From: an uncultured Chthoniobacterales bacterium | GTDB lineage: Bacteria; Verrucomicrobiota; Verrucomicrobiae; Chthoniobacterales; UBA10450 | NCBI GenBank assembly: GCA_955652855.1 | Contig: CATPCN010000771.1 | Coordinates: forward strand, 1-6,738 | DNA: 6,738 nt | Direction: 5' to 3' | In this document: positions 1 to 6,738 of the stretch, in pieces | Position numbering within the stretch: the stretch's first letter is position 1 | Layout of the letters: each line of letters begins with the position of its first letter | Program-made: the position numbers and the translations under genes | Notes under the pieces: generated by a model | What the model was told of the DNA's origin: nothing | Database searches by the model: none | What the model saw: the letters and a program-made list of their open reading frames with translations, nothing else

Positions 1-778
1 CCACCCATCCGCTCAAACGAGGTCCGATGCGCTCCAGTTCCCCTCTGATCAGCAAGTCCAGACTCGCAAACTGCGGCCCGCCCGTGGCGCATAGCTCGAG
101 GACAATCGCCCGGTATGTCGCCCTTGCGGTCGTACGTCTTTGACCGGCGATTACCGAAAGCACAATGAATCGAAGGGCTGCGCGCTGAACCAGTCCATTA
201 GGACGAGCCGAAAGATACAAACCCGCGAGCAAGTACTGCCGGGCAACGGCGGCATCGCGTTCGCGCACCACTTTGATCGCACAGAAAGCCGATTCCGGCG
301 TGACGTCCTCCAGAAGCTTTTGAAGAAGCGGCACATACGCTAACACCATCTCGCTGTGCGCGATGGGCGCGCGACCCATCACGCCACGAACCAAGTTCTC
401 AAGCGTGTTGACTGGCCATGGCCAGCGTTCGATCTCCTCCCGCGATGCCCGTTGTACTCCTTCCTCAATCGCGCGAAAAATGCCAGTGATTTCCTCGTCC
501 GAGGCTTCACGCCGCGATCCCTCGTATGCGTGCATCATATTCCTGACCTGTGTGACGTCCGCGCCCGAATCCGCGGCATGCGCTTGGGCAAGCGCTTTCT
601 GCAAGCATTCCATCGCATCGTCGTAGCGCCCCAACTGAATTAGTGCATTGCACTTGTTGAACCACGGTTTTGCATATCCGTTCGGTCTTCGCATGATTGC
701 TTCGTCGGCGCACGTAAGCGCATCCTGGAATCTTGCCATGTCCACCAAATAAGCCGATTTCAGTGTCCACAGTTCCAC
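1..778 (-). CDS. TPR-repeat protein, partial at the left edge (probably the C-terminal part of the gene split at about 800)
   Basis: On the minus strand an uninterrupted frame runs from an upstream TGA near 866 past position 1, so the end of the gene is outside the window. Numbering from the GTG at 778, residues 1-32 are a near-perfect TPR: W4, S8, L11, F17, A20, A27, P32. Residues 36-69 are another: W39, L46, G50, Y52, A55, L59, A62 (ALIQLGRYDDAMECLQKAL). The remaining 190 or so residues are helical and not recognised. GTG 778 is the first possible start in this frame and lies 17 bases after the TAA of the previous gene, with GGGGAG only 3 bases upstream; TTG 748, GTG 745 and ATG 739 are later options. 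In-frame codons before the GTG (799-779) read LRLDGEY, a typical end of a preceding TPR, so the true protein probably begins in the upstream gene and a 2-base shift separates them. Function: a protein-interaction scaffold, by family; partner unknown. Confidence 0.7.
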   Translation of the reverse strand, partial: MELWTLKSAYLVDMARFQDALTCADEAIMRRPNGYAKPWFNKCNALIQLGRYDDAMECLQKALAQAHAADSGADVTQVRNMMHAYEGSRREASDEEITGIFRAIEEGVQRASREEIERWPWPVNTLENLVRGVMGRAPIAHSEMVLAYVPLLQKLLEDVTPESAFCAIKVVRERDAAVARQYLLAGLYLSARPNGLVQRAALRFIVLSVIAGQRRTTARATYRAIVLELCATGGPQFASLDLLIRGELERIGPRLSGWV

Positions 779-795
779 ATACTCCCCATCGAGTC

Positions 796-1440
796 TTAAC
801 GCGCGTTTTCGATCTCCTCGAGAGCGGCGTGCAACGCCAAGCGCTCCTCGGCGGGAAACGTCTCACACATTGCTTCGCGCTGTAGGCAACTCTTCGCGTC
901 CAGTTCGCGAAGGTGCTGAGCCCGGTTGCGCCGGACGCTTACCTCCTCGTTGGCGCCTAACTCTTTCGTCGCAAGTGCAATTTCCAGCAGGGCGGCGGCC
1001 ATCCCATGTTCATTGTCTCCGGCTGCCTGCTGGCTGGCGTTAACCAGCAATGCAGTCAAGGATCTGCCCTCATGCAAGGCCGCGAGGTGCGCCCTAACGA
1101 TAACATCGAAGCCCTCTGGACCTCGCTGTAATGCGATGGCCGCCCATTTCCGGTACTCCTGCTCGTTAGGCGCAAACTGCGTTACTCCGCCCAATGCGCG
1201 TGCGTGCCGGTTATCAATGGCAAATGTCTCGCGGTAGAGTTTCCCGGCCAGCAACCCTTGGCCCAGGTGTTCTTGCCGGATGTAGGCTTCGGCGTAGATG
1301 ATCCCGGCGTCGCCCGAATAGCGTTGATGCAAGCTTCTCAAACGGTCTAGAGCGAGGTGAACGCGGCCGTGTTCCGCTTCAAAATAAGCCCGCTCGATGC
1401 CGTTCTGACAATCGTTCGCCGAACCGTGAAAAGATCTCAT
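796..1440 (-). CDS. TPR-like protein, translationally coupled to the STAND gene (probably the N-terminal part of a split gene)
   Basis: A 214-aa soluble, almost entirely helical protein. Residues about 11-44 fit a TPR (A18, G25, A30, L34, L37 at consensus spacing), and about 45-78 may be a second, weaker repeat (Y49, A65, Y69). Residues 95-190 are alanine-rich helices without a clear motif. The start codon overlaps the stop of the large upstream gene as ATGA, so the two are co-translated and probably act together; TPR proteins usually serve as protein-binding scaffolds. The last helix (ALEEIENA, residues 205-213) has the spacing of TPR helix B, but the frame then ends at TAA. The next frame resumes with LRLDGEY and a full TPR. 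This strongly suggests that the chain should continue and that the stop results from a frameshift. If the stop is real, this is a small stand-alone helical partner protein. The exact family was not recognised. Confidence 0.75.
   Translation of the reverse strand: MRSFHGSANDCQNGIERAYFEAEHGRVHLALDRLRSLHQRYSGDAGIIYAEAYIRQEHLGQGLLAGKLYRETFAIDNRHARALGGVTQFAPNEQEYRKWAAIALQRGPEGFDVIVRAHLAALHEGRSLTALLVNASQQAAGDNEHGMAAALLEIALATKELGANEEVSVRRNRAQHLRELDAKSCLQREAMCETFPAEERLALHAALEEIENAR
798..807. other. Putative frameshift site in a CG repeat / perfect 10-bp palindrome
   Basis: The plus strand reads AACGCGCGTT, a perfect palindrome containing three CG units (800-805). On the minus strand the gene 2 frame is GAA AAC GCG CGT TAA. 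Removing one CG gives GAA AAC GCG TTA AGA CTC, which translates as ENALRLDGEY and restores the TPR helix-B spacing (A at position 20, A at 27, then LRLD before the next repeat). A minus-one ribosomal slip would give one extra alanine. I see no classical slippery heptamer here, so a CG insertion, whether natural or a sequence error, is the simpler reading. Confidence 0.55.
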
Positions 1441-1448
1441 TCACTCCT
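1437..1448 (-). promoter_or_regulatory. ATGA stop-start overlap and Shine-Dalgarno of the TPR gene
   Basis: The TGA stop of the large gene (1439-1437) overlaps the ATG of the TPR gene (1440-1438). AGGAG at 1448-1444 sits inside the end of the large gene, 3 bases before the ATG, which is a short spacing. The arrangement is typical of translational coupling: ribosomes finishing the STAND protein re-initiate on the TPR gene, giving linked amounts of the two products. Confidence 0.75.
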
Positions 1449-4400
1449 GCCGATTGTAGTGCCGCGCAACCGCAAAGACAGAACCTCCCCTGAGCGCAAG
1501 CCGGCGACGATCCTGTCACTGGCGGTGGTGAGGCAGGTTACCCGTCCTTGGAGCTCGATTGCGCCAATGGTGGACAATCCTTCGGCGAGTTGCCAGACTT
1601 CCAGCCGAGACTCGCCTGCCGGCACAACCACTATATAGTTGCCGCATCCTGTAAAGGCGACATGCGAAACACACGTCGGCCTTTGATACAGGGTCTGGCA
1701 GCGCCAGAATCGGCGACGCAGGATTCGAACGGAGTCGCCAGCCAAGCAAATGATGGAGCCATCCTCAGTAACGGCGGCATCGCTAAAGAGATCAGCCGTC
1801 CTGAGAACCACCTTCTCGCGCGATCGGACTTCCATTAGTGACAATACAGTCTGCTGCCCTCCAGCCCTGCTATCGCGGCGCAGGCTCCAGCATTGGCCGG
1901 ATTTCGATGCCCGGAGGATTCTCTGCTGCTGCCGATAACCATTGCTGGTGGCGAGAATCTGAGATTCATTCCCTGCCCAGAGCGGAACCCGCAACACCCG
2001 GCCAGATCCAGATGCCGCGATCGCAGAGCCGTCAGAGTCGCCGAATACTGCGAGCACCGCTTCCCCGAAGATCACCGCCGCATCGCGCGATTCGCCACGT
2101 GGAGACAAGGACCAGATTCGTCCCTGGGCATCGCCGATAATGATGTTGTCAGTATCATAGCCCGGCCCGATGGCCGTGAAACCGCGATAAACAGACTGAA
2201 ACACTAACTCCAACCGAGGGGTAGACCAGCAGATCGTGTAACCGGCCCGGCTTGCGCAAACAACCTGCCCGTTGCGGGTGAAACAACACATGCTAACAGA
2301 AGTGGCATGCCGCGTTGAGCTGCGCGAGAACCTTTCGGAGGTTCCCCAGAACGCTCCCCACGACGGTGTTGACAGAAACAATTCGCCCGAATCTGAAGAG
2401 ACTTCGAAGATGCGGACAAAGTCAGGGTCTCCAACCTGCATGTAATCTTCGAGCCTCTCGACGGTACCAGCCGTCCAATCCCAACTGGCCACGTGCCCAT
2501 GGTCAGTGCTGAAATACGCGCGGCATCCCGAGGCACCGAGATGCAGAGCGCAGCGCTCTGGTCTACCTCTAACAATCGGGGCCGGAAGCCTCTCATACCG
2601 CAATTGCGCGAGCTCACGATTGCAGTCGAGATCAATCAAGCGTAGACATGCATCTTGTGTTAGAAGCAGAAGCCGTTGCGTCTCGGGATCGAAATCGGCA
2701 TCCACGATTGGTGGACCGGAAAACCGGAACTCGGCTCGATTCGATGACGGTGCGTCTGGAACAACGACGCCGACGAGCTGATCGTTCTCACCTGCAGCGA
2801 AAAGAAGGATCTGTGAACGGCTGGCCAATCTGAGGACCGAAACAGCTAACGGCAGGTGCTGGGCTAAGATCACACACTCGCCCGTGTCGATGTCGCAAGC
2901 AACGAGCGCGCCGTCCTCGCGCATGGCGATCAGCCCGGCGGCTGGATGCCAAACCAATCTCTCGTCGCCTCGCCTGACCCGCAAAAGTACACCGCTATCC
3001 TCTACCCTGACACCACTGTCCTTATCCAACCAGGCGATGCGGCCGGAGCCTGGCGTGGAGGCGATCGCTTTCACGCCCCGGCCAGGCAAGGAACGGCGGG
3101 TGACCAAGTCTCCGGTCGCGATGTCGCGAAGCTCCAGTTCTCCGTCTGTCGAAGCTCCAGCGATCACACCCGTCGTGAACGAGAGCCACTGCCAGGCGGC
3201 ATTGATGTCGAACGCGACACGCACGCGCGCGCCGGGTAGGGGCGCTTCGGCTGCCAACCATAGAGGCTGCGAGTCCAGCTTGCCGATCGCGCTCTTCAGT
3301 CTTGCCGCGATCTTCTCTGGCGGTTGGCCAAAGTGAAGCCGATTGTAAAGCACCTGCAACGCCAGTTGCGGTTCTCGGGAAAGGCCCCGCAGTTCAAACG
3401 CAAGCGCCTTTCGTATGGCGGTGGTGCCCGGTAATGTTGCGGCGTGCAAGGCTCGATCACAATCCCGGATCAGGTCGTACAACATTCCCGAGCCGATCTT
3501 TGCTTCCGCGAAATCCAGATCGGTGAGGGTCTCATCCACGTTGTGACGCGGCCCCGCGTGACTCTGTTGATAGGGCAGTTCAGTCACCTTGCGGATATTG
3601 ACGGCCCCACCATAGCGGTTCGGTTGCCCGGCGAAGTAGTCGGCGATCTCCGCGTGACGAACCTGGATGCCGCCCCTTTTACGCGACTCGATGGCCGCCG
3701 CTTCGTGAAGGAGCCGGTGGTAGAAGCCAAGCAACGAACCATCCCGTGAGCTTCGCTCGGTCAGATAGTGCTCAAGGTCGAAGTACAACCGTGACCAGAG
3801 TACGAACGGAAGCTCGGCCACCACAGGCCAATCCTTGGATCGCTTCCAGACCTCCGCCAGGACCTCGCCCTTTTCTCCGCCGCACGAGAGAAGAGCGAGC
3901 AGTTCATCCTCCGTGAGACCGTAGCGCGCGGCGCAAAGATATTCCAGCACGCAATTGACGAGTTCTCGGCCGTGCTTCGCATCCTGTCTGAGATGATCAA
4001 ACAGGGCGCCGATGGCGTGCGGCAAGTCGGATCCCAGTGCTGGAACTTCGTCATATGAATGCAGTGCCCGAATGCGCTCGAAAGCCAGTTTAAGATACAG
4101 AGGCACTGGGCAGCGCCCGAAATGGTCCATTAGCGTGCTCAACTGGCCGGGTTGCAAGTGGCGGTCGGCGGAGCGCAGCCATAGGCTGAGAAGCTCTTTG
4201 CCTTCCGAAGGCAACATATCGCCAACCTCGACAAACTGCGACGCCGGGAGTTTCGACCGGAGAGCGTCCAGGCACTCCCCTGGCGAGGCGGAGACGATCA
4301 ACGATGTATATTGCGGCAAGCTGGCGGGCAGCCAATCGAGCTTGCGGGCAAAATCTGCATCGGAGAATTGATCCACTGCATCCAGAAAAACGGCCAATGG

Positions 4401-5609
4401 CTTCTCCCGGCGGGAGAGCGCCAAACTGCCGTGCAGTCTTTCTACCGCAGCCCGGAAGGTCTTAGACGCTCCGGCTTCCACCGTCGCATAGCGGCGCGAA
4501 ATCTCCGCTGAAAGTCCGTCGAATAATGAGAAAGCCGACGACGACACCGGCGTAGCCCCAATGAAGCGCCCGACGACAACCCGGCGCGGATCATCCTTCT
4601 GGAACTCGTTTGTGAGGTGTGCCATGACAGCGGTTTTTCCGGCTCCGGACACGCCGTGAACGCAACAAGGTATACGGGGTCCTCCTTCGGCCGCCCTCTG
4701 AATGGCCGCGAGTTCACGTGGCCGTCCAATGAACGGTACGGAGCGCTCGATGCCGAAGTTCCTGTGAGCCTCAGCCTCTTGTTCATCGGGATCTTGCTGC
4801 GTCACCGAGCGAAGTTCCGCCAGAATAGCGCGTTCCAATGCATCATACGCCGCCGATGCAAGCTCTTTCTGGTCCTTGAATCGTACGATGTTGTTCCGCC
4901 CTAAACTCGATTTCAGTCGTCTCTTGAGTGCAGCAAGTTTTCTGCGGTTCTCCGGATCTTCAGGAACAGGATCGGAACCGGTCGGCAGCGGCGACCGGAA
5001 GAATGCAAATGCGTGCTGATGGGCATCCCGTATCTTGAAAACACCACGATAGATCTCCTGCTCCGTTGGAGAGGCCTCATACTTTAAAAGGTGCTCCTCG
5101 GGAAGATCAAGGCCCGTAGTTCCTTCCCGAAGGGCCTTGCGCAAATCAAGTTTGGTCTTGTCCCAAATTTCCTGGTCTTCGCCACCACGGCTTGATAAGC
5201 AGTAAGTAGGTGGCTCAGCGTTGTTGTCGCAAATGTACCATTTGCTGACAAGTTCGCGAGCCTTAGAGTCCGTGATCCGCGGCATGATCCGAGCCATTTC
5301 TCCGGCTGGGATCTCCGGGGGAAGGACATAAGAGCCGTAGCGGTCCCCAAGCAGGGCAATGAAGTTCAGTCGTGGCGAGACGCGCCGGCTGCGGGCAATC
5401 TCTTGGAAGCAAACAGGCATGATCTGGTGGTCCCGGCTAGCCGCTTCGCTGATCCCCCAGCGGAGGTCGATTGCTTGAAATCGGGCTCCATGCGTCCTGC
5501 AGAGGTCACGCAACCGCGGGAAGACGTCCACTCGCAACGTCTCCCGCTCGACAGTCATGTCGCTGAAGGTGGAGCTGATGAAAATGCGGAACGTTTGGTC
5601 ACGTGGCAT
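1437..5609 (-). CDS. DUF4062 - STAND/NACHT-type NTPase - WD40-like propeller protein (NWD1/TEP1-like)
   Basis: Predicted cytoplasmic signalling ATPase of about 1390 aa; no signal peptide or membrane segment is seen. Residues 7-100 are a DUF4062 domain: FISSTFSDM at 10-18 followed by ER, IDLRWGI at 47-53, and FIALLGDRYG at 83-92. The STEQEI-like helix (180-186) and the AFAFFR strand (200-205) also match the extended N-terminal region of NWD1/TEP1 proteins. The NTPase follows: Walker A GVSGAGKT at 319-326, Walker B LAVFLDAVDQ at 405-414, and a sensor-like strand LIVSAS at 437-442. Residues about 540-660 look like a winged helix plus helical arm (GLTEDELLALLS, then FYHRLLHE). Residues about 790-1390 are repeated beta strands with weak WD-type endings (LELRDIATGD, SWDWTAGT, RLEVWQL), enough for roughly two seven-bladed propellers. 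I chose the ATG at 5609 because it has GAGGAGG upstream and DUF4062 begins right after it; in-frame upstream starts at 5696 (ATG) and 5747 (TTG) lack a ribosome site. The domain calls are firm. The role (ligand-triggered STAND switch, possibly immunity) is inferred. Confidence 0.9.
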   Translation of the reverse strand: MPRDQTFRIFISSTFSDMTVERETLRVDVFPRLRDLCRTHGARFQAIDLRWGISEAASRDHQIMPVCFQEIARSRRVSPRLNFIALLGDRYGSYVLPPEIPAGEMARIMPRITDSKARELVSKWYICDNNAEPPTYCLSSRGGEDQEIWDKTKLDLRKALREGTTGLDLPEEHLLKYEASPTEQEIYRGVFKIRDAHQHAFAFFRSPLPTGSDPVPEDPENRRKLAALKRRLKSSLGRNNIVRFKDQKELASAAYDALERAILAELRSVTQQDPDEQEAEAHRNFGIERSVPFIGRPRELAAIQRAAEGGPRIPCCVHGVSGAGKTAVMAHLTNEFQKDDPRRVVVGRFIGATPVSSSAFSLFDGLSAEISRRYATVEAGASKTFRAAVERLHGSLALSRREKPLAVFLDAVDQFSDADFARKLDWLPASLPQYTSLIVSASPGECLDALRSKLPASQFVEVGDMLPSEGKELLSLWLRSADRHLQPGQLSTLMDHFGRCPVPLYLKLAFERIRALHSYDEVPALGSDLPHAIGALFDHLRQDAKHGRELVNCVLEYLCAARYGLTEDELLALLSCGGEKGEVLAEVWKRSKDWPVVAELPFVLWSRLYFDLEHYLTERSSRDGSLLGFYHRLLHEAAAIESRKRGGIQVRHAEIADYFAGQPNRYGGAVNIRKVTELPYQQSHAGPRHNVDETLTDLDFAEAKIGSGMLYDLIRDCDRALHAATLPGTTAIRKALAFELRGLSREPQLALQVLYNRLHFGQPPEKIAARLKSAIGKLDSQPLWLAAEAPLPGARVRVAFDINAAWQWLSFTTGVIAGASTDGELELRDIATGDLVTRRSLPGRGVKAIASTPGSGRIAWLDKDSGVRVEDSGVLLRVRRGDERLVWHPAAGLIAMREDGALVACDIDTGECVILAQHLPLAVSVLRLASRSQILLFAAGENDQLVGVVVPDAPSSNRAEFRFSGPPIVDADFDPETQRLLLLTQDACLRLIDLDCNRELAQLRYERLPAPIVRGRPERCALHLGASGCRAYFSTDHGHVASWDWTAGTVERLEDYMQVGDPDFVRIFEVSSDSGELFLSTPSWGAFWGTSERFSRSSTRHATSVSMCCFTRNGQVVCASRAGYTICWSTPRLELVFQSVYRGFTAIGPGYDTDNIIIGDAQGRIWSLSPRGESRDAAVIFGEAVLAVFGDSDGSAIAASGSGRVLRVPLWAGNESQILATSNGYRQQQRILRASKSGQCWSLRRDSRAGGQQTVLSLMEVRSREKVVLRTADLFSDAAVTEDGSIICLAGDSVRILRRRFWRCQTLYQRPTCVSHVAFTGCGNYIVVVPAGESRLEVWQLAEGLSTIGAIELQGRVTCLTTASDRIVAGLRSGEVLSLRLRGTTIGRSE

Positions 5610-5620
5610 GGCAGCAACGG

Positions 5621-5627
5621 CCTCCTC
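5621..5627 (-). promoter_or_regulatory. Shine-Dalgarno site of the STAND gene
   Basis: Read on the minus strand this is GAGGAGG, 11 bases before the ATG at 5609. The spacing is slightly long but the match is strong. It decides the start codon, since neither the ATG at 5696 nor the TTG at 5747 has a comparable site. Confidence 0.6.
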
Positions 5628-5648
5628 GGGTCCAACGCGAAGGATGTT

Positions 5649-5654
5649 AATATA
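5649..5654 (-). promoter_or_regulatory. Possible -10 element of the STAND-TPR operon promoter
   Basis: TATATT on the minus strand (one mismatch to TATAAT) lies in an AT-rich spot about 40 bases upstream of the chosen start. It would place transcription initiation near 5642, ahead of the GAGGAGG site. I find no good -35 hexamer at 16-18 bases, so this could be a weak or activator-dependent promoter, or chance. If real, it rules out the longer N-terminal extensions of the protein. Confidence 0.3.
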
Positions 5655-6738
5655 GCTTCGCACGACAATAACGGCTGTGGGCTCGAGAAGTTCCATGCCG
5701 CTTGGAGAACCTGCATCGTGTTCCGAATGTGAGCATGCCCAGCGCAATAATGTTCCGCCCGGATAACCGAGCGTGTCAACTTTCAGATCGGGCTTGTGGA
5801 GAGAGAACGCCTCGCATTGACGTCGAAATTAAGAGCACTGAACAAGTTGTCGTACGAGGCGCGCTTGAAGATAGTTACAGATCCACATCCGGGGGAGCTC
5901 GCTACATTATCTTCAATGATGAACTTTCTGTGCTGTCATTCCTGTGGGATTTCGAGCGCCAGTGGATTGAAATACCTCAGAACAGGCGAGGTCTCGCGGT
6001 GGTCGATTTCCTTAAGGATTTGCGCCAAAAAATTGGGTCATAGTTACCTAGCATCCCGTGTTTAGAGTCCATAACAACTAACGCGCTGAAGAGATATGAT
6101 CCGGATCGGGACGGCAGGATGGCAATATCGGGATTGGGCAGCATCGTGTACCCAAAACCCAAGCCGCGTTTCCCCGGCTCGCCCGGGATCGACGGTAATG
6201 CCGGGCCTGATCGACGCCTTGCGGCGGTGAAGGCGAACGCAAACGGTGGACGGCCTAATCGCGAAGTCCACTCGGTCTCCGTCGAAAATCCACTCGTTGC
6301 GGGTTCATCCTTCGCGGTAATTCTGTGGTCGCGGGGTCCGCACCGAGTGCTCTGCAGTGACACCACCAGTGTGGACGAAGAGGAAGCAGAAGGTTTGCCC
6401 CGTTTGTCTTGGAAAAGGCGTCATAATGCATACTACGGATCGAGTTGACAAGCGTGCGGCGGATTCATGTTGACGGTTTCGGGCACCCGCGCCGGATCTG
6501 CACGAGAGTCCGGCCAGCTCGCGAAGACTGATCTTAGAGTTCCGATGGTGGGCTACGAACTAGTCCATCAACTGGCACATATCGCGGCACAGATAATCAG
6601 TGTAAACGGCGGAGCAATAATAGACCACGAAGCGCCGCGTGAGCGGCGATTGGTGGCGGTCGAAAAGTAGACCACCACACTTCAGTTCCAGAACATTACA
6701 GGGTAGTTGTGTTTGTGGGACACCAGGAGGTGTACAAG
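5655..6738. other. About 1 kb upstream region without a supported gene
   Basis: Several short open frames exist, but none has a recognisable domain, a good start site and consistent coding character together. The better ones on the plus strand are: 5702-6043 (TTG start, 113 aa, whose C-terminal half from about 5890 reads like a plausible soluble protein, e.g. FLWDFERQWIEIP); 5796-6065 in another frame (GTG start, 89 aa); 6119-6448 (109 aa, proline- and glycine-rich start, unconvincing); and 6467-6670 (67 aa, weak GGCGGA 4 bases upstream). On the minus strand 5977-6366 (129 aa, GTG) overlaps them and looks no better. Stretches with the character of a protein in two neighbouring frames at 5800-6040 could mean a decayed gene. 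I see no tRNA, CRISPR array or insertion-sequence end. The only hairpin noticed is GCCCGG/CCGGGC at 6181-6206, with a 6-bp stem and 14-base loop, which is too weak to call a terminator. Confidence 0.5.
6725..6730 (+). promoter_or_regulatory. Probable Shine-Dalgarno of a plus-strand gene starting beyond the right edge
   Basis: A perfect AGGAGG followed by 8 bases (TGTACAAG) to the end of the window. A start codon immediately after position 6738 would be at ideal spacing. If so, a gene diverges from the STAND operon and the ~1 kb between them is a shared upstream region. The start itself is not visible, so this rests on the motif alone. Confidence 0.35.

Noticed and set aside
507..866. A 119-aa minus-strand frame overlapping both TPR fragments
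   Set aside because: Arginine- and cysteine-rich out-of-frame translation. The neighbouring frame carries perfect TPR repeats, so this one is a shadow.
2884..3336. A 150-aa plus-strand frame opposite the propeller region
   Set aside because: Antisense shadow of the large gene: serine/proline-rich, no recognisable domain. The minus frame is continuous and has clear domain structure.
5610..5747. N-terminal extension of the STAND protein to the TTG at 5747 or the ATG at 5696
   Set aside because: Neither start has a Shine-Dalgarno site, the extension has no domain character, the possible -10 element lies within it, and the ATG at 5609 has GAGGAGG and directly precedes the DUF4062 motif.
6181..6206. 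An inverted repeat GCCCGG...CCGGGC as a terminator
   Set aside because: Only a 6-bp stem with a 14-base loop and no T-run on either strand.
6270..6330. A tRNA-like T-arm suggestion (GCGGGTTCATCC)
   Set aside because: The flanking bases do not form a T stem, and no anticodon or acceptor stem can be paired around it.
6119..6448. A 109-aa plus-strand frame starting with ATG
   Set aside because: AGG abuts the ATG with no usable spacing, the composition is low in hydrophobic core residues, and a minus-strand frame of similar quality overlaps it.
6467..6670. A 67-aa plus-strand frame with a weak GGCGGA upstream
   Set aside because: No recognisable domain and a marginal ribosome site. Its second half reads protein-like, but that is not enough to call a gene.

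Overview
The window is bacterial chromosomal DNA. GC content looks moderately high (judged by eye, not counted), with dense bacterial-style coding, Shine-Dalgarno sites and a 4-base ATGA overlap between genes. The sequence alone does not fix the phylum. The large multidomain signalling protein would fit a bacterium with a large, signalling-rich genome (Acidobacteriota, Planctomycetota or similar), but that is inference.

Layout, reading the minus strand from right to left. (1) Positions 5609 to 1437 encode one very large protein (about 1390 aa). It has an N-terminal DUF4062 domain, a central P-loop NTPase of the STAND/NACHT kind with a winged-helix and helical region, and a C-terminal part of about 600 residues made of degenerate WD40-like beta-propeller blades. 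This is the architecture of the animal NWD1/NWD2/TEP1 family. (2) Its stop codon overlaps the start codon of a 214-aa TPR-like protein (1440 to 796). (3) Directly after that stop, a third open frame runs from about 799 off the left edge of the window. It encodes two textbook TPR repeats followed by a helical region. The TPR register continues across the stop of gene 2 if one CG dinucleotide is removed, so genes 2 and 3 are probably one TPR gene split by a frameshift (mutational, programmed, or a sequence error).

To the right of the large gene, about 1 kb (5655 to 6738) holds no gene I can support. It contains the probable promoter of the operon at its left end. At the extreme right edge, a strong plus-strand AGGAGG suggests a divergent gene starting just outside the window.

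Working model (inference): a two-gene operon encoding a STAND sensor/switch ATPase and a translationally coupled TPR partner. The propeller would sense a ligand, the ATPase would oligomerise, and DUF4062 would act as effector or adaptor. The general plan resembles known bacterial STAND anti-phage proteins, but nothing in the window proves a defence role.
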